Under the pieces are notes generated by a model, which was not told the DNA's origin, did no database searches, and saw only the letters and a list, made by a program, of their open reading frames with translations. From assembly GCA_964351995.1 (NCBI GenBank), contig CAYGQE010000021.1, positions 25,207-89,206 of the forward strand: DNA of 64,000 nucleotides. The letters run 5' to 3'. Of this stretch, positions 16,449 to 24,023 are shown one piece after another. How positions within the stretch are numbered: the stretch's first letter is position 1; each line of letters opens with the position of its first letter. The translations under genes were made by a program, and so were the position numbers. This stretch comes from SZUA-35 sp964351995 (GTDB lineage Bacteria; Actinomycetota; Acidimicrobiia; Acidimicrobiales; SZUA-35).

Positions 16449-18157
16449 ACACACCCGTAGTGAGCGGAGGACACCAGGCGAGCGAACTTGTCGCGAACAG
16501 AGCCAGGACGAACGGTCGGCTCCGGTGGCTGCCACGCTTCGAGGCGATGGGCGATGACATCGTCGGAAAGGCCCAGATCGAGGCGTCGTCGACCGGGGTC
16601 GATCACGATCTCGTCGCCGTCTTGCACCGCGGCAATCGGCCCGCCCCGGGCCGCTTCGGGTGAGATGTGCCCGATGATGATGCCATGGGACACGCCGGAG
16701 AAGCGTCCGTCCGTGATCAGGGCGACGTCGGTGCCAAGGCCCCTTCCCTGGAGCTGGATCGTGAGCGCCACCATTTCGGGCATGCCGGGCCCGCCGACCG
16801 GTCCGACATTGCGGACGACCACGACGTCGCCGGCGACGATGCGGCCCGCCTTGATGGCGGCCATGGCATCGGCCTCGCTTTCGAACACGCGGGCCGTGCC
16901 GCGGAACTCGCCGCGTTCGAGGGTCTTGCCCGACAGCTTCAACACACAGCTCTCGGGTGCGAGGTTGCCGGTGAGCACGCTGATGTGGTTGTTGGCAGGA
17001 GCGACCGGGGCGTCGATGGGAAGGACGATGCGTTGGTCGCCGAGATCGGCGAGGGCAGGTGCATCGGCCAGATTCTCGGCGAGCGTTTTTCCGGTCACGG
17101 TGGGAACATCACCGTGAAGCAGACCGGCAGTGAGCAGTTCCTTCATCACCACCGGCACTCCGCCGAGTTGGTGGAGCGACACCATTGCGTAGGGCCCGTG
17201 CGGCTGGAGGTTGGCGATGAGCGGGACTTTCTGGCCGACCGCTTGGATGTGTTCGATGGTGAGCGGCACATCGGCTTCTCGGGCGATCGCCAACAGGTGG
17301 AGGTAGAGGTTCGTGGAACCGCCCATGGCGTAAGCGGTGACGATGGCGTTCTCGAACGCCTCCATCGTCATGATGTCGCGGGGCCGTACATCGGCTTCTG
17401 CAAGGCGGACGAGTGCGTCGACCGACGCCTGCACGTGTGCTTTGACATCGTCGTGGATGTCGCTGGCGGCTTCGAGATCGGCCGGATACGACGCGCCGCG
17501 AGGGAGCATCATCCCGATGGCTTCGGTGATCACGCTCATGGTGTTGGCGGTGAACATCGCCCCACAGGTTCCGCTGCCCGGCATCACCGCCTGCTCGACC
17601 GCCGACAGCTCGACCCGAGTGATACGTCCGGCTTGCTCGGATGCTCGTGCTTCGGCGTAGTCGAGAATGGTCAGGTTGTTGCCCTTGGCCGACCACGGCT
17701 CGACGTCGACCGAACCAGGTGAGCTGGTGCCCGGGTAGATGACCAGACCGACCTCGTTGAGCCGAGCCAACGGCATCATCGCGGCAGCCCCGACTTTGTC
17801 GCAGCCGGAGATGACGATCATCGCGTTCCCATGGTGCGCTCGGTGGCCGAGCTCGATGCAGTCAGCGATGAGATCGCGAGAGACCAGGCTGAATCCGGAG
17901 CGTGGTGTTCCCTGCGTCAGGGCATCGGAGACCGCCGGGGTACCGACGATGAGACCCTGAGCGTTCACGTGTGACAGGGCCTCGACCGTCAGATCGGTGA
18001 TGCGGCGCACCCGGTTGTTGCAGCGATGCGCATTGGTGAATGGACTTGCCACGGTCACCACCAGATCGAGGCCCGCCGTTTGGTCGGGATCGAACCCGGC
18101 GGCCCGCATTTCGACCCGGTTTCGCTTCCAGTAGCGGGAGTCATCGCCAGCCATCAT
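16442..18157 (-). CDS. IlvD/Edd-family dehydratase
   Basis: A 571-aa dehydratase of the family of dihydroxy-acid, phosphogluconate and sugar-acid dehydratases. Fe-S ligand cysteines are plausible at HRCNN, SGCDKVGAAAMMPLARLN and GSGTCGAMFTANTMS, and DGRFSGVSHGIIIGHISPEAA is the typical C-terminal signature. It differs from canonical IlvD: the first motif is shortened and the CDK motif is followed by VGAAA where IlvD has xPG. A sugar-acid or other catabolic substrate is therefore more likely than branched-chain amino acid synthesis. It sits among dioxygenase and hydrolase genes. The start is ATG 18157, with ATG 18154 just inside. Confidence 0.85.
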   Translation of the reverse strand: MMAGDDSRYWKRNRVEMRAAGFDPDQTAGLDLVVTVASPFTNAHRCNNRVRRITDLTVEALSHVNAQGLIVGTPAVSDALTQGTPRSGFSLVSRDLIADCIELGHRAHHGNAMIVISGCDKVGAAAMMPLARLNEVGLVIYPGTSSPGSVDVEPWSAKGNNLTILDYAEARASEQAGRITRVELSAVEQAVMPGSGTCGAMFTANTMSVITEAIGMMLPRGASYPADLEAASDIHDDVKAHVQASVDALVRLAEADVRPRDIMTMEAFENAIVTAYAMGGSTNLYLHLLAIAREADVPLTIEHIQAVGQKVPLIANLQPHGPYAMVSLHQLGGVPVVMKELLTAGLLHGDVPTVTGKTLAENLADAPALADLGDQRIVLPIDAPVAPANNHISVLTGNLAPESCVLKLSGKTLERGEFRGTARVFESEADAMAAIKAGRIVAGDVVVVRNVGPVGGPGMPEMVALTIQLQGRGLGTDVALITDGRFSGVSHGIIIGHISPEAARGGPIAAVQDGDEIVIDPGRRRLDLGLSDDVIAHRLEAWQPPEPTVRPGSVRDKFARLVSSAHYGCVQ

Positions 18158-18338
18158 CCAGACCCTTCATTGACATCGACAGCGATGGTCCGCGGTCGAA
18201 AGCGAAACTAACAGGCCTCTCGTCACGTCGGTGTCCGACGCGCTGGTCCGTCCTGCTGATCGCCCGTTCTCGGCGCAAGCTGGCCAGGCCCGCACCCAAG
18301 AGATCGCTGGTCAACGGCTGGCGCTCCCGCCTTCGTCA

Positions 18339-18353
18339 GACGAGCAACTCGTC
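18339..18353 (-). terminator. Short hairpin after the PhyH gene
   Basis: GACGAG-CAA-CTCGTC forms a perfect 6-bp stem 6-20 bases after the PhyH-family stop codon. No T-run follows. The rest of 18158-18338 should hold the dehydratase promoter; no gene is seen. Confidence 0.4.
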
Positions 18354-18358
18354 CCCGT

Positions 18359-19519
18359 TCAGATGCTCAGATCTTCGAGGTTGTAGTCTCGGACATCGGC
18401 ACGCGCCGCGTCATCCCAGGTGTAGGTGAGGCCTTCATCGGTATGCGGCCGGTATGCGAACGGGGTCTCCTCTGGGAAGCGCTGACGACGGGCATCGATC
18501 CCGTAGCCGATGAGCCGTGCCCGACGACGAATGCGATCGGCGTCGTACACCGCTTTGGCGTTGTGGACACCGCCGGCCTCGACATCAAGCACCGAAGACC
18601 TCCGATGGAAACCGAAGTTGACGGTGACCCGCCAATCCGGGCTGGTGTTCGCAAACGAGCCGTGCACCGCCTGACGATTGGTGATCGCCACATCACCAGG
18701 TCCGCACACGATCGGCACCGCTTCGGCGATCCGCTCTGACCCGGCAGCAGCAACCATCGCCGTGATGTCGGCGTGGCGGTCTTTGTGGGAGCCAGGAACG
18801 ACCCACACCCCATTGGCTGGCGTCGAGCCGTAGAGCTGAGCCATGAAGTTGAAACCGTGAATCCCCTCGTCCCAATCGTCATGATCCCAATGGGTCACGC
18901 CGTCACGATGCCAAGCCACCGATGCCCCGAGCCCCGGCGCCTTCAAGAACAAGGCCTCGTTGAACGGCGCGAAGTCCTCGCCGTTGACCGCTGCTGCGAC
19001 GGCGAGCAGATCGGGATGCCCGTACACCCGGAGGGCGGCCTCGGAATGCTGCAGCGTGCCGAGCATGAGATACACGACCTCATCGGGAGCGTCGTCGGCC
19101 GGTGTCGGCTCGTTCATCTTCACCGGGTGACGCCCGTTCGCTGCTTTGGTACCACCGCTCGGATCCGACAGCGGCTTCGCGAAATACACGCTCGGCCCCT
19201 TCAGGCCGGCCGTGATCGCCGGACGACCGTAAGCGTCGACGTCGCTTCCACGAGCCGCTGGCACCCGGTCCAGAATGTCGAGGACGTCGCGTTCGATGTC
19301 GGCCAGTTCCTCCGCGTCGAGAACACCCTCGAACACATAGAACCCGCAACGCCCGTACGCCTCGAGGATCTCGGGATGAACCCGACCCTCCTCATCGAAC
19401 CGGATGGGCCCGCGGTTCCCGAGGGCGTAGGCCTTCCGCCGCCCCTCTTCCAGAAACTCCTCCATGACCGAGGCCACGCCTTCGTCTGACTCAAGAGCTG
19501 GCTCGCGTGTATCTGACAT
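18359..19519 (-). CDS. Phytanoyl-CoA dioxygenase (PhyH) family protein
   Basis: A 386-aa Fe(II)/2-oxoglutarate dioxygenase. The H-x-D iron motif is in SVAWHRDGVTHWDHDDWDEG; the distal His is in QAVHGSFANTSPDWRVTVNFGFHRRSS, which also holds the co-substrate arginine. It acts on an unknown hydrophobic or amine substrate. The frame is open to 19750, but ATG 19519 is preceded by a good ribosome binding site (GAAGGAAAG) and the upstream residues are Cys/Arg-rich. It is the second dioxygenase of this catabolic group. The 3' end is 201 bases from the dehydratase start, so the two may share regulation without being tightly coupled. Confidence 0.87.
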   Translation of the reverse strand: MSDTREPALESDEGVASVMEEFLEEGRRKAYALGNRGPIRFDEEGRVHPEILEAYGRCGFYVFEGVLDAEELADIERDVLDILDRVPAARGSDVDAYGRPAITAGLKGPSVYFAKPLSDPSGGTKAANGRHPVKMNEPTPADDAPDEVVYLMLGTLQHSEAALRVYGHPDLLAVAAAVNGEDFAPFNEALFLKAPGLGASVAWHRDGVTHWDHDDWDEGIHGFNFMAQLYGSTPANGVWVVPGSHKDRHADITAMVAAAGSERIAEAVPIVCGPGDVAITNRQAVHGSFANTSPDWRVTVNFGFHRRSSVLDVEAGGVHNAKAVYDADRIRRRARLIGYGIDARRQRFPEETPFAYRPHTDEGLTYTWDDAARADVRDYNLEDLSI

Positions 19520-19680
19520 GCGCTTTCCTTCCGTTCGGGTCGCCTCAAGGTCGATGCGGCCTTCAGAAACGTACCTGACCGAGCGATTCGAGAACAGCCA
19601 GTACGCAGTCCCGCAGCACCAACGGCACAGGACACGCCTCGACAACGCGGGGCGGAGGACCACGAAGCAGCGCAACAGCT

Positions 19681-19708
19681 CGGCCCTTTGCAACCTCACA
19701 GAACACCG
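19681..19708 (+). repeat. Degenerate half copy of the intergenic repeat
   Basis: CGGCCC, 14 bases ending ACA, then GAACACCG. This matches the core and second box of the repeat between the following genes. The first box is not recognisable. It marks the left edge of the accessory block. The remainder of 19520-19786 shows no gene. Confidence 0.4.
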
Positions 19709-19786
19709 CACCCTCGAACTCGGTGGCCAAGGCTCTCCGCTCCGTGCCACGCTCAGGAGATAACATCCCTCGAGACTCGGGCTGCA

Positions 19787-20143
19787 TCAGCCGAACCGTT
19801 GATCGCTGCGCCAGCCGAACGGATCTTCGAGTTGATTGCTGACCCGGCGAGGCACTCGGACTAGGACGGAAACGACAACATCAAAGCCGCAGGCAGCAAC
19901 CAACGAGTTCGCTCCGTCGGCGAGGTCTTCACCGTCACGATTTTCACCGTTGCCCGCAGATCGATCCGCGAGAACCATGTTGGCGAGTTCGGCGAAGGGC
20001 GCCAGATCGCATGGAAACCAGCCGAGCCCGACGAACCAGCCGTCGGACATCTGTGGAGGTGGGAACTTGAACCCGTCGACTCTGCCAGCACTCGGGTGGT
20101 CCATACCTACGACTGGACCGATCTTCATGATGTCCGTCGCCAC
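19787..20143 (-). CDS. Small hypothetical protein of the accessory block
   Basis: A 118-aa reading frame on the minus strand, not recognised. Composition is protein-like, with aromatic and hydrophobic patches (DGFKFPPPQMSDGWFVGLGWFPCDLAPFAELANMVLADR, then ACGFDVVVSVLVRVPRRVSNQLEDPFGWRSD). The other frames over this stretch are Ser/Thr/Arg-rich and look like shadows. It lies between two copies of the intergenic repeat, the same arrangement as its recognisable neighbours, which supports it being a real gene or gene remnant. 20144-20366 shows nothing further. Confidence 0.4.
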   Translation of the reverse strand: MATDIMKIGPVVGMDHPSAGRVDGFKFPPPQMSDGWFVGLGWFPCDLAPFAELANMVLADRSAGNGENRDGEDLADGANSLVAACGFDVVVSVLVRVPRRVSNQLEDPFGWRSDQRFG

Positions 20144-20366
20144 GAACGCGCCCGGCGGACCTCGTCTGACCGCCTTCTTGAATCAACTCGTCGACTGGCA
20201 GCCCTCGCTGAGAATCCACAACAACAATCGTTATGACCAGCAGTCAGCTGAGTTCATGGATGCCGAACGACCTTCGGCGCGGCCGTCGGCTACTGCCGTC
20301 ATCCGAGCCGTGACTGGCGCTGGATCGAAAGCCGGGGGCTTCGGAAGTGCGCTTGCTCAGCGACGA

Positions 20367-20453
20367 CCGCCCGATATCAGCAGCGCATAATCACGCCCGC
20401 CGACCATCACAGGGTGTGCGATAACGGCCCGAGTCGCACGCTGCATATTCCCG
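20367..20453 (+). repeat. Intergenic repeat, one full copy preceded by a half copy
   Basis: CCGCCC (20367-20372), 15 bases ending GCA, TAATCACG (20388-20395), 29 bases, CGGCCC (20425-20430), 15 bases ending GCA, TATTCCCG (20446-20453). The spacing gives a 58-bp period. The 29-base part contains GGTGTGCGATAA, also found as GGTGTGCGACAA in the copy at 25569. Confidence 0.75.
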
Positions 20454-20518
20454 TCGCGAATGGCGGCGTTGGTCGGAAACGAGATGAGCAGGGTCGCATG
20501 CTGTGTCATCATCACGCG

Positions 20519-20896
20519 ATGAACCTTGAGTGGGAGCAGGTGGTCGTTGCGGCGCTCGATCCGGAGAGTCTCGGTCGATGGTGGAGCGAGGCGCTCAAGT
20601 GGACCATCGTCAACGACGACCCGAACGAGTTCGAGATCCAGTCACAACCAGATCGGCTTCCCGGAATTCTCTTTTTGCAGACCCGAGAGCCGAAGCGATT
20701 CAAGAATCACCTTCATCTCGACTTCCGTCCGAAGGATCAAGAGGCCGAGGTTGAGCGGCTCATCGCACTCGGCGCATCTCGCCTCGACGTTGGGCAGGGA
20801 GACGTCTCGTGGGTCGTGTTGGCTGATCCGGAGGGCAACGAGTTCTGCGTGCTCCAGGAACGCCAAACCGAGACGACCGATAACGCGCACTCGTAA
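20519..20896 (+). CDS. VOC / glyoxalase-like domain protein
   Basis: A 125-aa single-domain vicinal-oxygen-chelate protein. It starts MNLEWEQVVVAALDPESLGRWWSEALKW, the typical glyoxalase-like opening (beta strand, then D-x-x-x-x-A-x-W-W helix). HLHLDFRPKDQEAEVERLIALGASR and VLADPEGNEFCVL form the second half. Members bind metal and act on small molecules or confer antibiotic tolerance; function is not assignable. ATG 20519 is chosen because upstream residues lie within the intergenic repeat. Its stop codon TAA lies inside the first box of the next repeat copy (20894). Confidence 0.85.
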   Translation: MNLEWEQVVVAALDPESLGRWWSEALKWTIVNDDPNEFEIQSQPDRLPGILFLQTREPKRFKNHLHLDFRPKDQEAEVERLIALGASRLDVGQGDVSWVVLADPEGNEFCVLQERQTETTDNAHS

Positions 20897-20958
20897 CCAC
20901 GACGACCGGTTCGCAGCACCCGCACAGAACGGCCCCGGTGCGGCGCCGCATAGTCCCG
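20894..20958 (+). repeat. Intergenic repeat copy
   Basis: TAACCACG (20894-20901), 28 bases, CGGCCC (20930-20935), 15 bases, TAGTCCCG (20951-20958). The 15-base part contains the perfect 12-bp palindrome TGCGGCGCCGCA. The first box supplies the stop codon of the preceding gene. Nothing else is seen up to 21084. Confidence 0.75.
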
Positions 20959-21084
20959 GACGCTGTTGACCAGAATCGCCGGAAGCGCGGCGCGAGTCGG
21001 CCACATCAATCCGGCGATTTCTGAGCGGGCGCTCGGCAGCCCCGAGACTCAGCCGGGCCGGCCAAGTGCCGTCGCGGTGAGCTG

Positions 21085-21603
21085 TTAGACGCTCGGGTCG
21101 AGATGTTCTTCGAGGTCGAGTAGATGGTGATGTACTTCGTGCGCGAACCGGTGGGCGAGCATCAACGTGGTCCGTTCGTCACCGTCACTGCCGATCCCAA
21201 CCCGGGACCACTTGCCGGAGTCGAGTCCTGTCAGGATCCCTTGGACGACGCTTGCACGCTCCTCGAACTGAGCCAGTACCGCCGTGGGATCTTCGTTCCG
21301 GTAGGCGCGAGACTCGGCTAGCTCTGCGAATCGGGTGCTGACGTGAAGAACAGGGCGATGCTCGGTCAGGACCCGGTTGATTCGGTCGCCGAAGAAGCTG
21401 GCCACGTCGCGCATGTGGGCCAGATACTCCAATGGAGACCAGACATCGTCGTTCGGGCGGCCTCGCATTGCTTCGATGCCTTGCTCCCGCTTAGTCGTTT
21501 CTGAGACAAGTCCTCGATAGCGAGGAAGGCGAGCAGCGATGTAGGGCGGCACGTCGTCGGCCGACATTTGCCAATCGAATCCGCAGCTGGTGCATCGGCT
21601 CAC
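21085..21603 (-). CDS. DinB-family protein
   Basis: A 172-aa four-helix-bundle DinB/YfiT-type protein. The N terminus carries one CxxC (CTSCGFDW). The metal-binding histidines are plausible at LEYLAHMRDVASFFGDR and AHRFAHEVHHHLLDLEEHL. Members are often thiol-dependent transferases or of unknown function and are common in actinobacterial accessory regions. The start is ATG 21603. It is divergent from the acetyltransferase gene, with 83 bases between starts. Confidence 0.85.
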   Translation of the reverse strand: MSRCTSCGFDWQMSADDVPPYIAARLPRYRGLVSETTKREQGIEAMRGRPNDDVWSPLEYLAHMRDVASFFGDRINRVLTEHRPVLHVSTRFAELAESRAYRNEDPTAVLAQFEERASVVQGILTGLDSGKWSRVGIGSDGDERTTLMLAHRFAHEVHHHLLDLEEHLDPSV

Positions 21604-21686
21604 GCATCGAATCTAGCGCTGGCGGCGAGGTACGGTGCTGCCAATCAAAGGCCCGCCATCAAGCAGTCCGATCTACGATCAGGCAG

Positions 21687-22136
21687 GTGACATACGCCCT
21701 GCAACAACACGTCGCCCGGGCGTGCCCGGATCTCACCGACCTGGAGGATCTGGCCGCTGCCGAGCGCCATTCGTTGGTCGCCCGGACGAGGCAGGAATGG
21801 GACGCCGGGGTGAATCGCTTCGACCAACCAGGCGAAGTCTTCTACCTTGCTGTGGATCAGGGCCAAGTCATCGGTATGTGCGGGCTGAATCGCGATCCCT
21901 ACGTCGAGGATCCAGCGGTTGGACGTCTTCGCCACCTCTACGTGCACCCAGACCATCGGCGAAGCGGGATCGCGGCCGGGCTCGTTGCCGCATGCCTCGC
22001 GTCGGCCATTACAAGTTTCGAGCGGGTGCGACTGCGGACCTCGAACCCAGCGGCAGACGCCCTTTACCGATCTCTCGGGTTCGTCTGCGTCGATGAACCT
22101 ACAGCGACTCATGAGATGTGCCCGAACCGGCGATGA
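21687..22136 (+). CDS. GNAT-family N-acetyltransferase
   Basis: A 149-aa acetyltransferase. The acetyl-CoA-binding motif is VGRLRHLYVHPDHRRSGIAAGLVAACL (R-x-x-G-x-A form), followed by LRTSNPAADALYRSLGFV. The substrate is unknown. The start is GTG 21687, 10 bases after the preceding AGGCAG. It shares the interval between two repeat copies with the divergent DinB-family gene. Confidence 0.88.
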   Translation: MTYALQQHVARACPDLTDLEDLAAAERHSLVARTRQEWDAGVNRFDQPGEVFYLAVDQGQVIGMCGLNRDPYVEDPAVGRLRHLYVHPDHRRSGIAAGLVAACLASAITSFERVRLRTSNPAADALYRSLGFVCVDEPTATHEMCPNRR

Positions 22137-22191
22137 GCTGCAGGTCGTGCTTGCAGATCGTCATGGTCGACGTGCTCGACAACGAGACGCG

Positions 22192-22257
22192 GAATCCCTC
22201 ACTGAACCAAGGTTGAGGCGCCGCCGTTCGGCCCCATTGAGGTGTCACAATTTCCCG
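22192..22257 (+). repeat. Intergenic repeat copy
   Basis: GAATCCCT (22192-22199), 29 bases, CGGCCC (22229-22234), 15 bases ending ACA, ATTTCCCG (22250-22257). It lies between the converging acetyltransferase and HIT genes. Confidence 0.7.
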
Positions 22258-22296
22258 GGGATGTCGCGGCGGCGCCGGTGTCGCATAGCCCCTTCG

Positions 22297-22806
22297 CTAC
22301 CTGGGGCCCGAGGCTTCGACTCCGAGCCACGGCGCCGGATCAACGAACCGGAGGAATCCGGACCGAAGCGTTGAGACGCGATCGCCCCACTCCGCAGGCA
22401 AGAGTCGGACGTCTCCGTCCTGAGGGTTGAGCAACGCGAAAGGATCGTCGTCGGCGTACTGGGGGTAGACGTGACAATGGATGTGCGGCATGCGGAAGCC
22501 CATCATGAGGTTGGCGAGCTTCACCGGCTTGAGTACGTCGCTGATGGCCTCGCCGATGCCGGCGACGTCAGCGAAGAAGCCGTTCCTCTCCACAGGTGTC
22601 AGATGGTGGATCTCCGGAACGTGCCGCTTCGCAACGACAACGGCGTAACCAGCCTGAGTCTGGTTGATGCAGAGGCGGACGTAGCTGCTCGACGTCTCGA
22701 CGATCAGATCTCCAAACGGGTTCGTCTCGAGGTGGGCATCGCGACACATCCCACAGTCCTCACCGCCCCACATTCGCTGCCATTCGGCTTCAGGCCACCA
22801 GGTCAT
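22297..22806 (-). CDS. HIT-family protein
   Basis: A 169-aa histidine-triad nucleotide-binding protein. The H-x-H-x-H motif is MPHIHCHVYPQ. Earlier conserved parts are CGMCRDAH, LCINQTQAGYAVVVAKRHVPEIHHLTPVE. These enzymes hydrolyse dinucleoside polyphosphates or nucleoside phosphoramidates in the cytosol. The C-terminal 45 residues (after the triad) extend beyond the minimal HIT fold. It lies upstream of nothing obvious; the UTRA-like frame begins 62 bases from its start, same strand. Confidence 0.88.
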   Translation of the reverse strand: MTWWPEAEWQRMWGGEDCGMCRDAHLETNPFGDLIVETSSSYVRLCINQTQAGYAVVVAKRHVPEIHHLTPVERNGFFADVAGIGEAISDVLKPVKLANLMMGFRMPHIHCHVYPQYADDDPFALLNPQDGDVRLLPAEWGDRVSTLRSGFLRFVDPAPWLGVEASGPR

Positions 22807-22867
22807 GCAGCCGAGCTTTGCACAAGACCCAGCAAACAGAGACTGAGGGCTACACCGGCTGGCCAGT

Positions 22868-23314
22868 TCACTCCTCTAGCGAGAGCGACACCGACCCTGC
22901 ATTGGGGTTGTTGGTGGTAGGCAGGTCGATGTCGACGCGCGTGGAAGGCCCGGGATGGCGGTGGAGAGATTGGAACAATGCTGACCCGCTGGCGTCGTGA
23001 GCGGTTCGCACCACCTGCAATACCGCCGACCCGCCTGACAGCCCGATCAATTCTTCATCACGGTTGTTTGAGAGCACAGCCTCGACGAACTGATCGAACG
23101 GTCCCAAGTCGTAGCCGAGTTCGTGAAGTACCAGCGCCGGAGGTCGGGAGATCGCCAGGTCGGCGTCGACTGTCCGGCTGACTCTCGGTGGGAACCAGGT
23201 CTCTGATCGGTGGACAACCGCACCGTCGATCTTGGAGACCCGCTCGATCATGAGAAGATCGCACGAACACGGTCGACCCCGCAGCACCGCCTCAGCCCGC
23301 AACATAACGACCAC
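22868..23314 (-). CDS. UTRA-like ligand-binding domain without DNA-binding domain
   Basis: A frame of 148 aa resembling the effector domain of GntR/HutC regulators: SETWFPPRVSRTVDADLAISRPPALVLHELGYDL, then EAVLSNNRDEELIGLSGGSAVLQVVRTAHDASGSALFQSLHRHPG. The winged-helix domain that should precede it is absent; upstream lies the intergenic repeat. The true start is unclear (22-27 residues may be removed from the N terminus; ATG at 23251 is possible). It is either a truncated regulator remnant or a free-standing small-molecule-binding protein. Confidence 0.6.
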   Translation of the reverse strand: MVVMLRAEAVLRGRPCSCDLLMIERVSKIDGAVVHRSETWFPPRVSRTVDADLAISRPPALVLHELGYDLGPFDQFVEAVLSNNRDEELIGLSGGSAVLQVVRTAHDASGSALFQSLHRHPGPSTRVDIDLPTTNNPNAGSVSLSLEE

Positions 23315-23317
23315 ACG

Positions 23318-23382
23318 TAATCACGGTCAGCGGACAGTTCCTGCCGCACACTTCGGCCCTTCCGTGACGTCACAGAATCACG
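23318..23382 (+). repeat. Intergenic repeat copy
   Basis: TAATCACG (23318-23325), 28 bases, CGGCCC (23354-23359), 15 bases, GAATCACG (23375-23382). The 15-base part holds the palindrome GTGACGTCAC. It fills the space between the UTRA-like frame and the next VOC gene. Confidence 0.75.
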
Positions 23383-23390
23383 CGTGAGGT

Positions 23391-23777
23391 TCAGCCTTGC
23401 TGAGTTAGCTCGACGATGTTGCCATCTGGATCGGCATATCTCGCTGATCGACCCCATGGCTGCTGCTTGGGTTCATGAAGGACCGCAACACCAGCGTCTG
23501 AGGCCCTCCTGTGAGCGTGGTCAAGGTCGCGAACCCGGAAAGCGATCTGAGCTCCGGTGGTGGTGGACCCATCCTTTGACTCGTAGAGCGCAAAGTGGAT
23601 GAACGCGCCGTCGGTCCACGATGTTGCAGCATGGCGGCCACTCGTCCACGGGTCGTCTCCATGGTGGTCCTCGAGGTGGAGATCGAGCCCGAAGGCGTCG
23701 CGGTACATCGAGATCGATCTATCAAGTTCGGCGACGGTGAAAACCACGGTTACTAGGCGGCCGACGCTTGGATCCAT
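23391..23777 (-). CDS. VOC-family protein (glyoxalase/bleomycin-resistance fold)
   Basis: A 128-aa single-domain VOC protein. It opens VGRLVTVVFTVAELDRSISMYRDAFGLDLHLEDHHGD and closes with AQIAFRVRDLDHAHRRASDAGVAVLHEPKQQPWGRSARYADPDGNIVELTQ, the standard two-module layout with the C-terminal metal-ligand Glu. Function is unknown; relatives detoxify aldehydes or bind antibiotics. It is the second VOC gene of the block but is not a close duplicate of the one at 20.5 kb. The start is ATG 23777. Confidence 0.87.
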   Translation of the reverse strand: MDPSVGRLVTVVFTVAELDRSISMYRDAFGLDLHLEDHHGDDPWTSGRHAATSWTDGAFIHFALYESKDGSTTTGAQIAFRVRDLDHAHRRASDAGVAVLHEPKQQPWGRSARYADPDGNIVELTQQG

Positions 23778-23843
23778 CTAACCACTCTGCCACAGAGCCA
23801 ACCCTTCCGACCCGAGGCGGCGCCACTCGATAACACCCGCCCA

Positions 23844-23908
23844 GATTCACGCTGCGTACGCCGAGACCGTCGCCCGGTATCGGCCCTATGTGACGCCGCA
23901 ATTTCACG
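23844..23908 (+). repeat. Intergenic repeat copy
   Basis: GATTCACG (23844-23851), 29 bases, CGGCCC (23881-23886), 14 bases ending GCA, ATTTCACG (23901-23908). The end of the 29-base part reads CGCCCGGTAT, close to CACCCGGTAT in the copy at 25482. Confidence 0.75.
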
Positions 23909-24023
23909 GCCGTGTTGACGCCACTGTTGCCGTCACAGAAGCGTTGAGTAGCGCTGGCAGCCGATGTCGAGATCTTCGGTGAACTCGCGAGCCGAATCGG
24001 TCTCCGTTGTGCGATTCTGTGGG

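Noticed and set aside
21081..21087. GTTAGAC resembling an attC core at the DinB gene end
   Set aside because: No partner RYYYAAC site with a foldable palindrome nearby; such 7-mers are expected by chance several times in this block.
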